From NCBI GenBank assembly GCA_036732755.1, contig DAINBU010000025.1:1-46190 (forward strand): a stretch of DNA of 46,190 nt, read 5' to 3'. This document shows, piece by piece, positions 23,665 through 31,532 of the stretch. The DNA comes from DASRRB01 sp036732755. GTDB taxonomy: Bacteria; Planctomycetota; B15-G4; SIAN01. The notes beneath the pieces were generated by a model that saw only the letters and a program-made list of their open reading frames with translations, ran no database searches and was not told where the DNA came from. Position numbers and translations under genes: made by a program. The first letter of the stretch is position 1; every line of letters starts with the position of its first letter.

Positions 23665-26214
23665 TCAGACCACCACATTGACGATCTTTCGCGGGACGAC
23701 GATCACCTTCTTCGGCGGCTTGCCCTCGAGCGCCTTCTGGACCTTCTCGCTCGCGAGCGCGAGCTTCTGCACGGCGGCGGAATCGGCGTCGGCGGGGATC
23801 GAGATGGAGTCGCGCAGCTTGCCGTTCACCTGGACGGCGATCTCGAGGGTGGCGTCCTTCACGAGCGCCGGGTCGAAGGCCGGCCACGGCGCGTTCGCGA
23901 TCGACTCCGTGTGGCCCAGCGCCGCCCACACCTCCTCCGCCATGTGCGGCGCGAAGGGCGCGAGCAGCAGGATGAACTTCTCGAGCAGCGCGACCGGCAG
24001 CTTTTCGCGCCCGGTCGCGGTGTTGACGAAGACCATCAGCGCGGAGATGGCGGTGTTGAAGCCCATCACCTCGAGGTCGGTCGTGACCTTCTGGATGGTC
24101 TTGTGCAGCGCGCGCTCGAGCTCGGGGTCGCTCGCGCCGTCGGTCAGCGCCGGATTGCGGACGTCCGTCGTCGCGCCCTTCGGCGTCAGGAAGTAGAGGC
24201 GCCACGTCCGTTCCAGGAAGCGGGAGACGCCTTCGACGCCGCTCGTCTGCCACGCGCCGCCGTCCTTCAGCGGCCCGATGAAGCACTCGTAGAGCCGCAG
24301 CGAGTCGGCACCGTAGTCGCGGACCACGTCGTCGGGATTCACGACGTTGAAGCGCGACTTCGACATCTTCTCGATCTGCGTGTGGACCGGCGCGTTCGTC
24401 TCCTTCACGAACCACTCGCCGTCGCGCTCGACCACCTGCTCGGGGTAGTAGTACTTGCCGGCCGCGTCCTGGTACGAGTACGCGGTGATGAGCCCCTGAT
24501 TGCGCAGCTTCTGGAACGGCTCCTTCGTGCTCACGAGTCCGAGGTCGAACAGCACCTTGTGCCAGAAGCGGGCATACAACAGGTGCAGCACCGCGTGCTC
24601 GACGCCGCCGACGTAGAGGTCGACTGGCATCCAGTACTGCTCCGCCTCCTTCGACCACGCGGCGCTCTTGTTCTTCGGATCGCAGAAGCGCAGGTAGTAC
24701 CAGCACGAGCCGGCCCACTGCGGCATCGTGTTGGTTTCGCGTGACGCCGGCTGGCCCGACTTCTTGTCGGTGGTCTCGAGCCACTCCTTCGCACGTGCGA
24801 GCGGCGGCTGGCCGTCGGCGGTCGGCTTGTATTCGTCGATGGACGGCAGGACGAGCGGCAGGTCCTCTTGGGGCACCGGCGCCGTCGTGCCGTCGGCCAG
24901 ATGGACGATGGGGAACGGCTCGCCCCAATACCGCTGCCGCGAGAAGAGCCAGTCGCGCAGCTTGTACTGCACCTTCTTCTTGCCGACGCCGAGCATCTCG
25001 AGCAGCGAGGTCATCTTCGCCTTCGCCTGCGGCGTCGGCAGGCCGTCGAGCAGATCGCTGTTCACGGCGACGCCGTCCGCGACGAACGGCGCCTTGCTCA
25101 CGTCGCCGCCCTTCACGACCTCGACGATCGGCAGGTCGAACGCGCGCGCGAACTCGAAGTCCCGCTCGTCGTGTCCCGGCACCGCCATGATCGCGCCGCT
25201 GCCGTAGCCGGCGAGCACGTAGTCGGCGACCCAGATCGGGATCGGCTTCTTGGTGGCCGGATTGATCGCGAACGCGCCGGTGAAGACGCCGGTCTTCTCC
25301 TTCGCCTCGGCCATGCGGTCGCGTTCGGCCTTGCCCTTGGCGGCGGCGACGTAGGCGTCGACCTCGCGCTTCCGGTCGGGCGTCGTGATCTTCGCGACGA
25401 GCGCGTGCTCCGGCGCGAGCACGCAATACGTCGCGCCGTACATCGTGTCGGGGCGCGTCGTGAAGATCGTGAAGGTCGTGGCGCTCGCCTTCGACGAGTC
25501 CTTCGCGTCGGCGACCGCGAACGCGACGTCGGCCCCCTCGCTGCGGCCGATCCAGTTGCGCTGCATCTCCTTCAGCGACTCGGGCCAGTCGAGGCCGTCG
25601 AGGTCGGCGATCAGCCGCTCGGCGTACGCGGTGATCTTCATCATCCACTGGCGCATGCTGCGCCGCTCGACCGGGTCGCCCGTCTCGACGTACTTGCCGT
25701 CCTGGACCTCTTCGTTGGCGAGCACGGTCCCGAGCGCGGGGCACCAGTTGACGGCGACCTCCGCCTGGTAGGCGAGCCCCTTCTCGTAGAGCTGCAGGAA
25801 GATCCACTGCGTCCAGCGGTAGTAGTCGGGATCGGTGGTCGAGACCTCGCGCTCCCAGTCGTAGGCGAAGCCGAGCCGCTGCAGCTGCCGCTTGAAGTTG
25901 GCGATGTTTCGCCTGGTGATCACCGCGGGATGAAGGTTCTCCCGCACCGCCGAGCGCTCGGCCGGCAGCCCGAACGCGTCCCACCCCATCGGATGGAGCA
26001 CGTTGAACCCCTTCATCCGCATCCAGCGCGAGACGACGTCGGTCGCCGTGTAGCCCTTCGGGTGGCCGACGTGGAGGCCCGACCCGCTCGGGTACGGAAA
26101 CATGTCGAGCACGTAGTACTTCGGCCTGCCGGGCTCGACCTTCACGCTGAAGGTCTTCTGCTCGAGCCAGTACTGCTGCCACTTCGGCTCGATCGTCTGC
26201 GGGTCGTAGGGCAT
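23665..26214 (-). CDS. leuS: Leucyl-tRNA synthetase
   Basis: 849 aa, normal for bacterial LeuRS. The class I HIGH motif is in PYPSGSGLHVGHPKGY (40-55); an editing (CP1) domain with FTIFTTRPDTMYGATY follows; the KMSKS loop is EKMSKSRFNVVNPDDV; and the anticodon-binding and C-terminal domains finish the protein with VQVNGKLR and VVPRKIVNVVV. It charges tRNA-Leu in the cytoplasm. The ATG at 26214 gives the standard MPYDPQTIEPKWQQYW start; the longer frame upstream is a shadow. It sits 47 nt after the carbonic-anhydrase-like gene. Confidence 0.97.
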   Translation of the reverse strand: MPYDPQTIEPKWQQYWLEQKTFSVKVEPGRPKYYVLDMFPYPSGSGLHVGHPKGYTATDVVSRWMRMKGFNVLHPMGWDAFGLPAERSAVRENLHPAVITRRNIANFKRQLQRLGFAYDWEREVSTTDPDYYRWTQWIFLQLYEKGLAYQAEVAVNWCPALGTVLANEEVQDGKYVETGDPVERRSMRQWMMKITAYAERLIADLDGLDWPESLKEMQRNWIGRSEGADVAFAVADAKDSSKASATTFTIFTTRPDTMYGATYCVLAPEHALVAKITTPDRKREVDAYVAAAKGKAERDRMAEAKEKTGVFTGAFAINPATKKPIPIWVADYVLAGYGSGAIMAVPGHDERDFEFARAFDLPIVEVVKGGDVSKAPFVADGVAVNSDLLDGLPTPQAKAKMTSLLEMLGVGKKKVQYKLRDWLFSRQRYWGEPFPIVHLADGTTAPVPQEDLPLVLPSIDEYKPTADGQPPLARAKEWLETTDKKSGQPASRETNTMPQWAGSCWYYLRFCDPKNKSAAWSKEAEQYWMPVDLYVGGVEHAVLHLLYARFWHKVLFDLGLVSTKEPFQKLRNQGLITAYSYQDAAGKYYYPEQVVERDGEWFVKETNAPVHTQIEKMSKSRFNVVNPDDVVRDYGADSLRLYECFIGPLKDGGAWQTSGVEGVSRFLERTWRLYFLTPKGATTDVRNPALTDGASDPELERALHKTIQKVTTDLEVMGFNTAISALMVFVNTATGREKLPVALLEKFILLLAPFAPHMAEEVWAALGHTESIANAPWPAFDPALVKDATLEIAVQVNGKLRDSISIPADADSAAVQKLALASEKVQKALEGKPPKKVIVVPRKIVNVVV

Positions 26215-26261
26215 GGCGGGGTTCCGTGGGAGACGGCAAGCCCGCCATTCTGCGGACGCGG

Positions 26262-26753
26262 TCAGGCGGCGTCGAGTTCGTCGAAGTGGACGCGCCCGGC
26301 GGCGACGCGGGCGTAGACGAGGTGGACCGCGAGGGCGGGCCGCCGCTCGCGCAGGAGCGCCCGCGCCTTCACGAGGTCTTCGCGCTGCCGCCGCGTCAGC
26401 GCCGCCGCGTCGAGGCCGGGGTGCTTGCGGCGGTAGTACGAGCAGCCCTCGTGCGCGACGAGCCAGATCGACTGCAGGTCGTGCGACGCGGCGAGCAAGT
26501 CGAACGACTCGGCGAAGACGCGCGCGTGGTCGAAGCTCGACGTCCACGCGTCGACGGCCGCCGGCCCGCCGGGCAGCGCGAAGACGTCGGGCCGCTCGCT
26601 CACGCGCTTCAGCGCGAACTCCTCGAGGTGCGGGTGGTAGCGGCCGTCGGAGCAGCAGACGAGCAGCGTCCGGGGTCGCTCCGTCGACCAGGGCCGAGTC
26701 GACGTGTAAGGGGCGGACGCGGCGGCGTTCGGGACCGAGGGGGCACTCGCCAT
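26262..26753 (-). CDS. Beta-carbonic-anhydrase-like protein
   Basis: 163 aa, shorter than usual beta-carbonic anhydrases. The zinc-site pattern is kept: CxDxR as C34-S-D36-G-R38 and HxxC as H101-E-G-C104. The sequence between them is compact and unlike typical family members, and much of the dimer-forming N-terminal arm seems absent. GGAGGAC lies 7 nt before the ATG. It may be a true CO2/bicarbonate enzyme or a member of a carbonic-anhydrase-like family with another role. It stands between a membrane protein gene and leuS on the same strand. Confidence 0.65.
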   Translation of the reverse strand: MASAPSVPNAAASAPYTSTRPWSTERPRTLLVCCSDGRYHPHLEEFALKRVSERPDVFALPGGPAAVDAWTSSFDHARVFAESFDLLAASHDLQSIWLVAHEGCSYYRRKHPGLDAAALTRRQREDLVKARALLRERRPALAVHLVYARVAAGRVHFDELDAA

Positions 26754-26824
26754 CGGACGTCCTCCGGTTCGCGCCTTCGGATCGTCGCCTCGTGCCCCTT
26801 CAACCACGCCGGACGTCCCGACGT

Positions 26825-27382
26825 TCAGGCGCTCGGCCAGAGCCAGCTGAAGATCGCCGCCGTCGTGGCCGCGTAGATCAATCCGTCGACCACGTTCTTC
26901 ACCACGAAGCTCCCCGGCTTCCCTTCCCAGATCCAGCCCGGGATCGCCGAGCCGCCGTAGACGATCGCCGCCGCGGCCAGGGCCTGGTGGAAGACGGCGT
27001 GGGCGTCGCCGCCCTTCGGAACGAAGTGGCCGACGAGGAAGGCGACGGACATCGAGACGAGCAGCACGAAGCCGAGCCATTGCGGCAGCGCGCGCCCCAT
27101 GTTCGGCTTCTCCGGCAGCACGATGAGCGTGCCCCACGGACCCTTTTCGAAGCGCGCCTTCCCTTCCGGCGTCTTCACGTCGTTCGGCGTGCAGCCGGGG
27201 AACATGTACATGCCGGCGCCGAGCTTCTGCCCGCGCACCGCGTCGAGGAAGAGGTCTTCGTTGCTCACGCGCTTCCAATCGGTCTTGTGGTAGGGCAGCA
27301 CCATCCAGACGATCGCGCTCACGATGAAGACGGCGACTCCGGACACGACGATCGGAATCCACAGCTCCCCGACAGGCACCAT
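26825..27382 (-). CDS. Conserved-looking membrane protein, function unknown
   Basis: 185 aa. An N-terminal helix (about 8-30, VVSGVAVFIVSAIVWMVL) is followed by a hydrophilic loop of about 65 residues with a single cysteine (MFPGCTPNDVK). Three further helices lie near 97-117, 128-147 and 160-180. AAGGAG stands 6-8 nt before the ATG, so the start is well supported. I recognise no enzymatic motif. The gene lies after the kinase-TPR gene with hairpins between them, and 71 nt before the carbonic-anhydrase-like gene. Confidence 0.75.
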   Translation of the reverse strand: MVPVGELWIPIVVSGVAVFIVSAIVWMVLPYHKTDWKRVSNEDLFLDAVRGQKLGAGMYMFPGCTPNDVKTPEGKARFEKGPWGTLIVLPEKPNMGRALPQWLGFVLLVSMSVAFLVGHFVPKGGDAHAVFHQALAAAAIVYGGSAIPGWIWEGKPGSFVVKNVVDGLIYAATTAAIFSWLWPSA

Positions 27383-27465
27383 CGCGCTTCTCCTTCGATC
27401 TTCCCGATCCGGCATTCCCGAGCCCGGCCATCCCGACGCGGGACGATCCGGGGCGGCGCAAGGTT

Positions 27466-27522
27466 GCCGACGCACGTGCGTCGGCGCCAGCGACCCGGGC
27501 GAGCCGGGCGAAGCGCGCTTCG
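27466..27522. terminator. Two perfect palindromes behind the kinase-TPR gene
   Basis: 27466-27485 is a perfect 20 bp palindrome (half-site GCCGACGCAC). 27509-27522 is a perfect 14 bp one (CGAAGCG/CGCTTCG). Both lie just 3' of the TPR stop (27541, minus strand) and before the membrane protein gene. They can form strong hairpins without a T tract, as expected for transcript 3' ends in GC-rich genomes. The first could equally be a dimeric-repressor operator for the downstream gene. Confidence 0.4.
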
Positions 27523-27540
27523 GGACGGGGATGCGTCGGC

Positions 27541-29538
27541 TCAGTGTTTCTCGCCGGTGCCCGCGGGACGGAGCTGCGCGGAGTACTCGGCCGCGCGCTG
27601 CGGCTGGCCGAGCGAGGTGAAGAGCGTGACGAGCGACGCGACGACGGACGCCGTCTGCGGGTGGCGCGGCCCGCGCAGCGCGAGCAGCAGGCGGTGGGCT
27701 TCGAGCAGCTGCGGCTCCGCCGCCGCGAAGTCGCGCTGCGCGAGCTTCACGGCGCCGAGGTTGCCGAGCCAGACGGGAAAGCCGGCGTTCCCCGTCCCGT
27801 CGTGCGCGCGCGCCTGCGCGACCGCCTCGCCGATCCGCTCCTCGGCCGCCGCGAGCTCGCGCCGCCAGTAGTGCCAGACGCCGAGGTTGTTCAGGCTCCA
27901 GCCGAGCAGCGGATGGCCCTCGTCGAGGCGCGCGCGGCGGATCGCGAGCGCCTCCTGCAGGAACGGCCCCGCCTCGTCGTAGCGCTTGCGCTCGATCAGG
28001 AACCAGCCGAAGGGGTCGAGCGCCATCGCGAGGTCGGGGCTCGTCGCGCCGAGCAGCTCGCGCCGCAGCTCGACGCAGCGCCGGTACGCCTCCTCCGCCG
28101 CGGCGAGCTCGCCGCGCGCGCGCGCGATCGCGCCGCGCAGCTGCAGCGTCGTCGCCACCTCGGTGCTGCGCTCGCCGAAGCGCAGCGTCTGCCGCTCCAG
28201 GCTCGCGAGCGTCAGCTCCTCCGCCTCGTCGTCCTGGCCGCGGACGTGGAGGATCCAGGCGAGCGCGTTGCGGCTGCGCGCCGTCGCGCCGTGCTCCTCG
28301 CCGTGCACGCGCTCGCGCAGCTCGAGCGACTCGCGGGCGCGCGCCTCCGCCTCGTCGCGCCGGCCGATTTCGAGCTCCATCCAGGCGAGGTCGAGCGTCG
28401 CGCCGCCGAGCACCGCCTCGTCGACCGGCACCGCCTTGCGCAGCGCCGCGACCGACTCGCGGCCGAGGCGCACCGCCTCGTCGTAGCGCCCGCGCTGGTA
28501 GGCGACCCACGCGAGGTGGGCGCGGATCGCGACGGCGGAGCGATGGTCGGGCCCGACCAGCTTCGCATAGATCTCGAGCGCGGCGCGACCGTCGCTCTCC
28601 GAGGCGGCGAGGTCGCCGGCGTCGCGCGCGAGGCGCGCGAGGCGGCCCCGCGTGAAGGCGGCGGTCATGCTCGCGCGCCCCTCGAGCAGGCCGCGGCGCG
28701 CGACGAGGCCAAGGTGTCGCTCCGCGGCCGCGGCGTAGCCCTCCGCCTCGCAGATCAGCGCGGCGAGCTCGACCTCGTCGCCGTAGGTGATCGGGTCGTC
28801 GCCGCCGACCCGGCGGCGGTCGATCGCGATCGCCTCCTCGATGCAGGCGCGCGCCTCGTCGTACCGCTCCAGCCGCAGCAGCAGCCGCTCGAGCGCGCGC
28901 AGCGTCGCGGCAGTCGACGCAGCGTCGGCTTCACCCCGCGCTCGCCGGATGCGGAGCGCCTCGCGCAGGTGCGCCTCGGCGTCGGAAAAGCGCAGCCGAT
29001 CCATCTCGACCTGGCTCAGGTCGACCAACGTGACGGCGATCGCAGCTGCGTCGCCGCGCGCGCGGCGCAGCGCGAGCGCGCGCGCGAGCCGCTGCTCCGC
29101 CGCCCCCATCTCCCCCTGGCCGTAGTGCACGCGCCCGAGCTCGTTGAGCGCGAGGTCCATGGTCGGCGCGTCGGCGAGGCCCAGCCGCTCGAGCTGCTCC
29201 ATCGCCTCCTCGATCTGCCGCTGCGCCTGGCCGTAGTCGGCGCGCTCGTAGGAGATGTCCGCGCTCTTGACGAGCAGCAGCGCGAGCGACTCGTCGCCCT
29301 CGGGGTGGAGCTTTCGCGAGAGCGCGAGCGCCTGGTCGAACTGCACCTGCGCGTCGTCGAGGCGGCCGAGCGTGCCGTAGAGCACGCCCATGGTCGCGCG
29401 CACCTCGGCTTCGACCGCCGGCTCCTCGCGCGGCCCAGCGTCGAGGCGGCGCACCGCGTCGTCGAGGACCTCGCGCACCGTGGGTGACCGGTCCCGTGCA
29501 CGTTCGGGGTCGAGCGAGAGGAGCATCGACTCGACCAT
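27541..29538 (-). CDS. TPR-repeat half of a Ser/Thr kinase (frameshifted)
   Basis: 665 aa of tandem tetratricopeptide repeats, with about 12 units showing the A-x-x-G/Y-x-x-A-x-x-hydrophobic pattern (for example GRYDEAVRLGRESVAAL, ERYDEARACIEEAIAI, KRYDEAGPFLQEALAI). The start MVESMLLSLDPERARDRSPTVREVL is not a natural N-terminus. In planctomycete kinases this segment directly follows the transmembrane helix and joins it to the TPRs. The frame has a TGA three codons before this ATG, and no signal peptide follows. It is therefore very likely the C-terminal part of the kinase gene upstream, separated by a +1 frame difference. TPRs probably bind partner proteins outside the membrane. Confidence 0.8.
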   Translation of the reverse strand: MVESMLLSLDPERARDRSPTVREVLDDAVRRLDAGPREEPAVEAEVRATMGVLYGTLGRLDDAQVQFDQALALSRKLHPEGDESLALLLVKSADISYERADYGQAQRQIEEAMEQLERLGLADAPTMDLALNELGRVHYGQGEMGAAEQRLARALALRRARGDAAAIAVTLVDLSQVEMDRLRFSDAEAHLREALRIRRARGEADAASTAATLRALERLLLRLERYDEARACIEEAIAIDRRRVGGDDPITYGDEVELAALICEAEGYAAAAERHLGLVARRGLLEGRASMTAAFTRGRLARLARDAGDLAASESDGRAALEIYAKLVGPDHRSAVAIRAHLAWVAYQRGRYDEAVRLGRESVAALRKAVPVDEAVLGGATLDLAWMELEIGRRDEAEARARESLELRERVHGEEHGATARSRNALAWILHVRGQDDEAEELTLASLERQTLRFGERSTEVATTLQLRGAIARARGELAAAEEAYRRCVELRRELLGATSPDLAMALDPFGWFLIERKRYDEAGPFLQEALAIRRARLDEGHPLLGWSLNNLGVWHYWRRELAAAEERIGEAVAQARAHDGTGNAGFPVWLGNLGAVKLAQRDFAAAEPQLLEAHRLLLALRGPRHPQTASVVASLVTLFTSLGQPQRAAEYSAQLRPAGTGEKH

Positions 29539-29539
29539 C

Positions 29540-30778
29540 GTTGGTCACGCGCGCGCGCGTGCGCGCGTCGATCCGGGCGCGCTCGGCGTCGGCGCGCGCG
29601 CGCGCCCACGCGAAGGTCGAGAAGATCGCGGCGCCGACCAGCACGACGAGCAGCGCGGCGGCGATCGCGAAGCGGACGCGGTGGCGGCGCACCGCCTTGC
29701 GCAGCAGGTACCCGAGCCGCCCGCGCTGCGCGTCGACCGCCTCGCCGCGCAGCCAGCGCTCGAGGTCGGCGGCGAGCTCGCCGGCGGAGGCGTAGCGCTG
29801 GTCGCGTTCCTTGGAGAGCGCGCGGCCGAGGATCGCGGCGAGGTCGGCGTCGACGCTCTTCGGCACGCGCGGCTCGACCTCGGTGATCGCGCGCACGACG
29901 TCGGGCAGCGCGCCGTCGGAGGGATGCGGCAGCGCGCCCGTCACCAGCTCGAAGAGCACGACGCCGAGCGAGTAGACGTCGCTGCGCACGTCGATCGCGT
30001 CGGCGGCGCCGCGCAGCTGCTCGGGCGACGCGTAGGCGAGCGTGCCGACGAACCAGCCCGGCCGCGTGACCGTCGCGGCGGCGGCGCTGGCGTCGACGCC
30101 CTTGGCCAGCCCGAAGTCGAGGACGCGCGGCTCGCCCGCCGGATCGACGCGGACGTTCCCGGGCTTCAGGTCGCGGTGGACGACGCCGTGCTGGTGGGCG
30201 TAGTGCACCGCGCCGCAGATCTTGACGAAGAGGGCGACGGCGTCGTGGGCGGTCCAGCCCGCGACGCGCCGCGCCTGCGCGAACTCGTCGAGCGCGACCC
30301 CCTCGACGAACTCCATGGCGAAGAAGAGGCGCCCGTCGCGCGCGCGGCCCTGGTCGAGCAGCGCGACGACGTTCACGTGGCGGAGCTTGAGGACGGACTC
30401 GATCTCGCGGTCGAAACGGGCGACCTGCGTTTCGTTCGCGAGCGCGCCGTCGAGGAGGACCTTGAGCGCGACCTTGCGCCGCGTCGAGAGCTGCACCCCC
30501 TCGTAGACGATCCCCTGGCCGCCCCGATGGAGCTCGGCGGTCACGCGGTAGCCGTCGACCTCGGGCAGCGCGGGCGGCGCGGCGGGCGGTGCCGCGGGCG
30601 GATCACGTTCGGCCGCGACCAGCTCGCCGAGGCGCGCGACCATCTGATTGTCGGCCGCGATCTCGTCGGAGCGCCGTCGGCAGTCGGCGCACGCATCGAC
30701 GTGGAAGCGCAGCTCCGCCGACGCGGCACGGCCGGCGGCGAGCTCTTCGAGCTCGGCGAGCTCCGGGCAGGGCGTCAC
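29540..30778 (-). pseudogene. Ser/Thr protein kinase half (frameshifted into the TPR half)
   Basis: 413 codons before the proposed frame change. Residues 1-40 carry a putative zinc-finger of anti-sigma type (HVDACADC). The Hanks-type kinase domain spans about 75-335: glycine loop HRGGQGIVYEG, VALKVLL lysine, HRDLKPGNV catalytic loop, DFGLAK and YASPEQL. A membrane helix follows near 375-398 (FAIAAALLVVLVGAAIF). Homology then breaks at RTRARVTN and continues in another frame as the TPR half. The open frame continues for about 600 nt more as arginine-rich shadow. The start is a GTG 10 nt after the sigma-factor stop. It may be a real mutation, a sequencing error near the GC-alternating tract 29547-29568, or recoding. 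Confidence 0.75.
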
Positions 30779-30788
30779 GGACCCCGCC

Positions 30789-31370
30789 TCACCAGTCGCG
30801 ATCGAGGCGCGTGAGGATCTCGCGCAGCTTGACGACGGCGCGGTGCTTGGCGGCGTAGACGGCGTTGGGGGTCATCGAGAGCTCCGTGGCGACTTCGTCC
30901 GCGGAGCGGTTTCCTGACGCGAGAAGCTCGAGCGCGCGGATCGACTGTGGATCGGTACGCCCGGCGCGCAGCTCCGCGAAGGCGGCGGCGAGCAGCGCGC
31001 GCTGCCACTCCTCTTCGAAGAGGTGCTCGAGCTCCGGCTCGCTCGTGAGCGGCTCGAGGGCCGACTCGCCGCGCTTCTCGCGGCGGCGCTCGCGCACGCG
31101 GCGGACGTCGGCGACGCGCCGCTGCGCGATCCCGAAGATCCACGAGCGCAGCCGGCCGCGCTCGCGGTCGTACTTGCCGGCGCGGTAGAGCTCGACGAAC
31201 CGGGCGAGCGTCTCCTGCGCGACCTCTTCGGCGTCGGCGGACGCGAGCCCGAGCCGGCCCGCGAAGGCGCGCAGGACCGGCCGGTAGCGGCCGTCGAAGT
31301 CGCGCCACACCTCGTCGTTGCCCGCTTCGAGCAGGCCGGCGAGCAGCACCGTGTTCGTCTTCGGGAGCAT
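30789..31370 (-). CDS. ECF-like RNA polymerase sigma factor
   Basis: 193 aa. The region-2 helix bundle contains DAEEVAQETLARFVE and GRLRSWIFGIAQRRVAD. A charged linker follows, and region 4 carries a helix-turn-helix (ADEVATELSMTPNAVYAAKHRAVVKLREIL). This type of sigma factor, placed just upstream of a Hanks-type kinase with a zinc-finger N-terminus, is common in planctomycetes; the kinase is thought to control or be controlled by the sigma factor. The kinase GTG start is 10 nt downstream with its likely RBS inside this gene's end. No obvious Shine-Dalgarno precedes the sigma-factor ATG. Confidence 0.87.
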   Translation of the reverse strand: MLPKTNTVLLAGLLEAGNDEVWRDFDGRYRPVLRAFAGRLGLASADAEEVAQETLARFVELYRAGKYDRERGRLRSWIFGIAQRRVADVRRVRERRREKRGESALEPLTSEPELEHLFEEEWQRALLAAAFAELRAGRTDPQSIRALELLASGNRSADEVATELSMTPNAVYAAKHRAVVKLREILTRLDRDW

Positions 31371-31532
31371 GGCGGCGGCGCGATCTTAGAGGGGCGCCGG
31401 AATTCGCGTAAGGAACGCCCCTCCCGCGCGAATCCCTCCCGTCCGACGGGCTGCACATCCGGGCGCCGAGATCCGCGGTGGATCGCGCGAGCCCCGATGG
31501 CCCGACCCGCCGGCGTCGCGAGGAGTCGCCCC

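Noticed and set aside
28931..29539. Continuation of the kinase frame as a real C-terminus of 615 aa
   Set aside because: The translation becomes low-complexity Arg/Ala/Pro, while the overlapping frame shows clear TPR repeats.
29547..29568. Alternating GC tract as a Z-DNA or programmed frameshift signal
   Set aside because: Nothing beyond composition supports a function, and it has no slippery heptamer. It is noted only as a likely error-prone spot.
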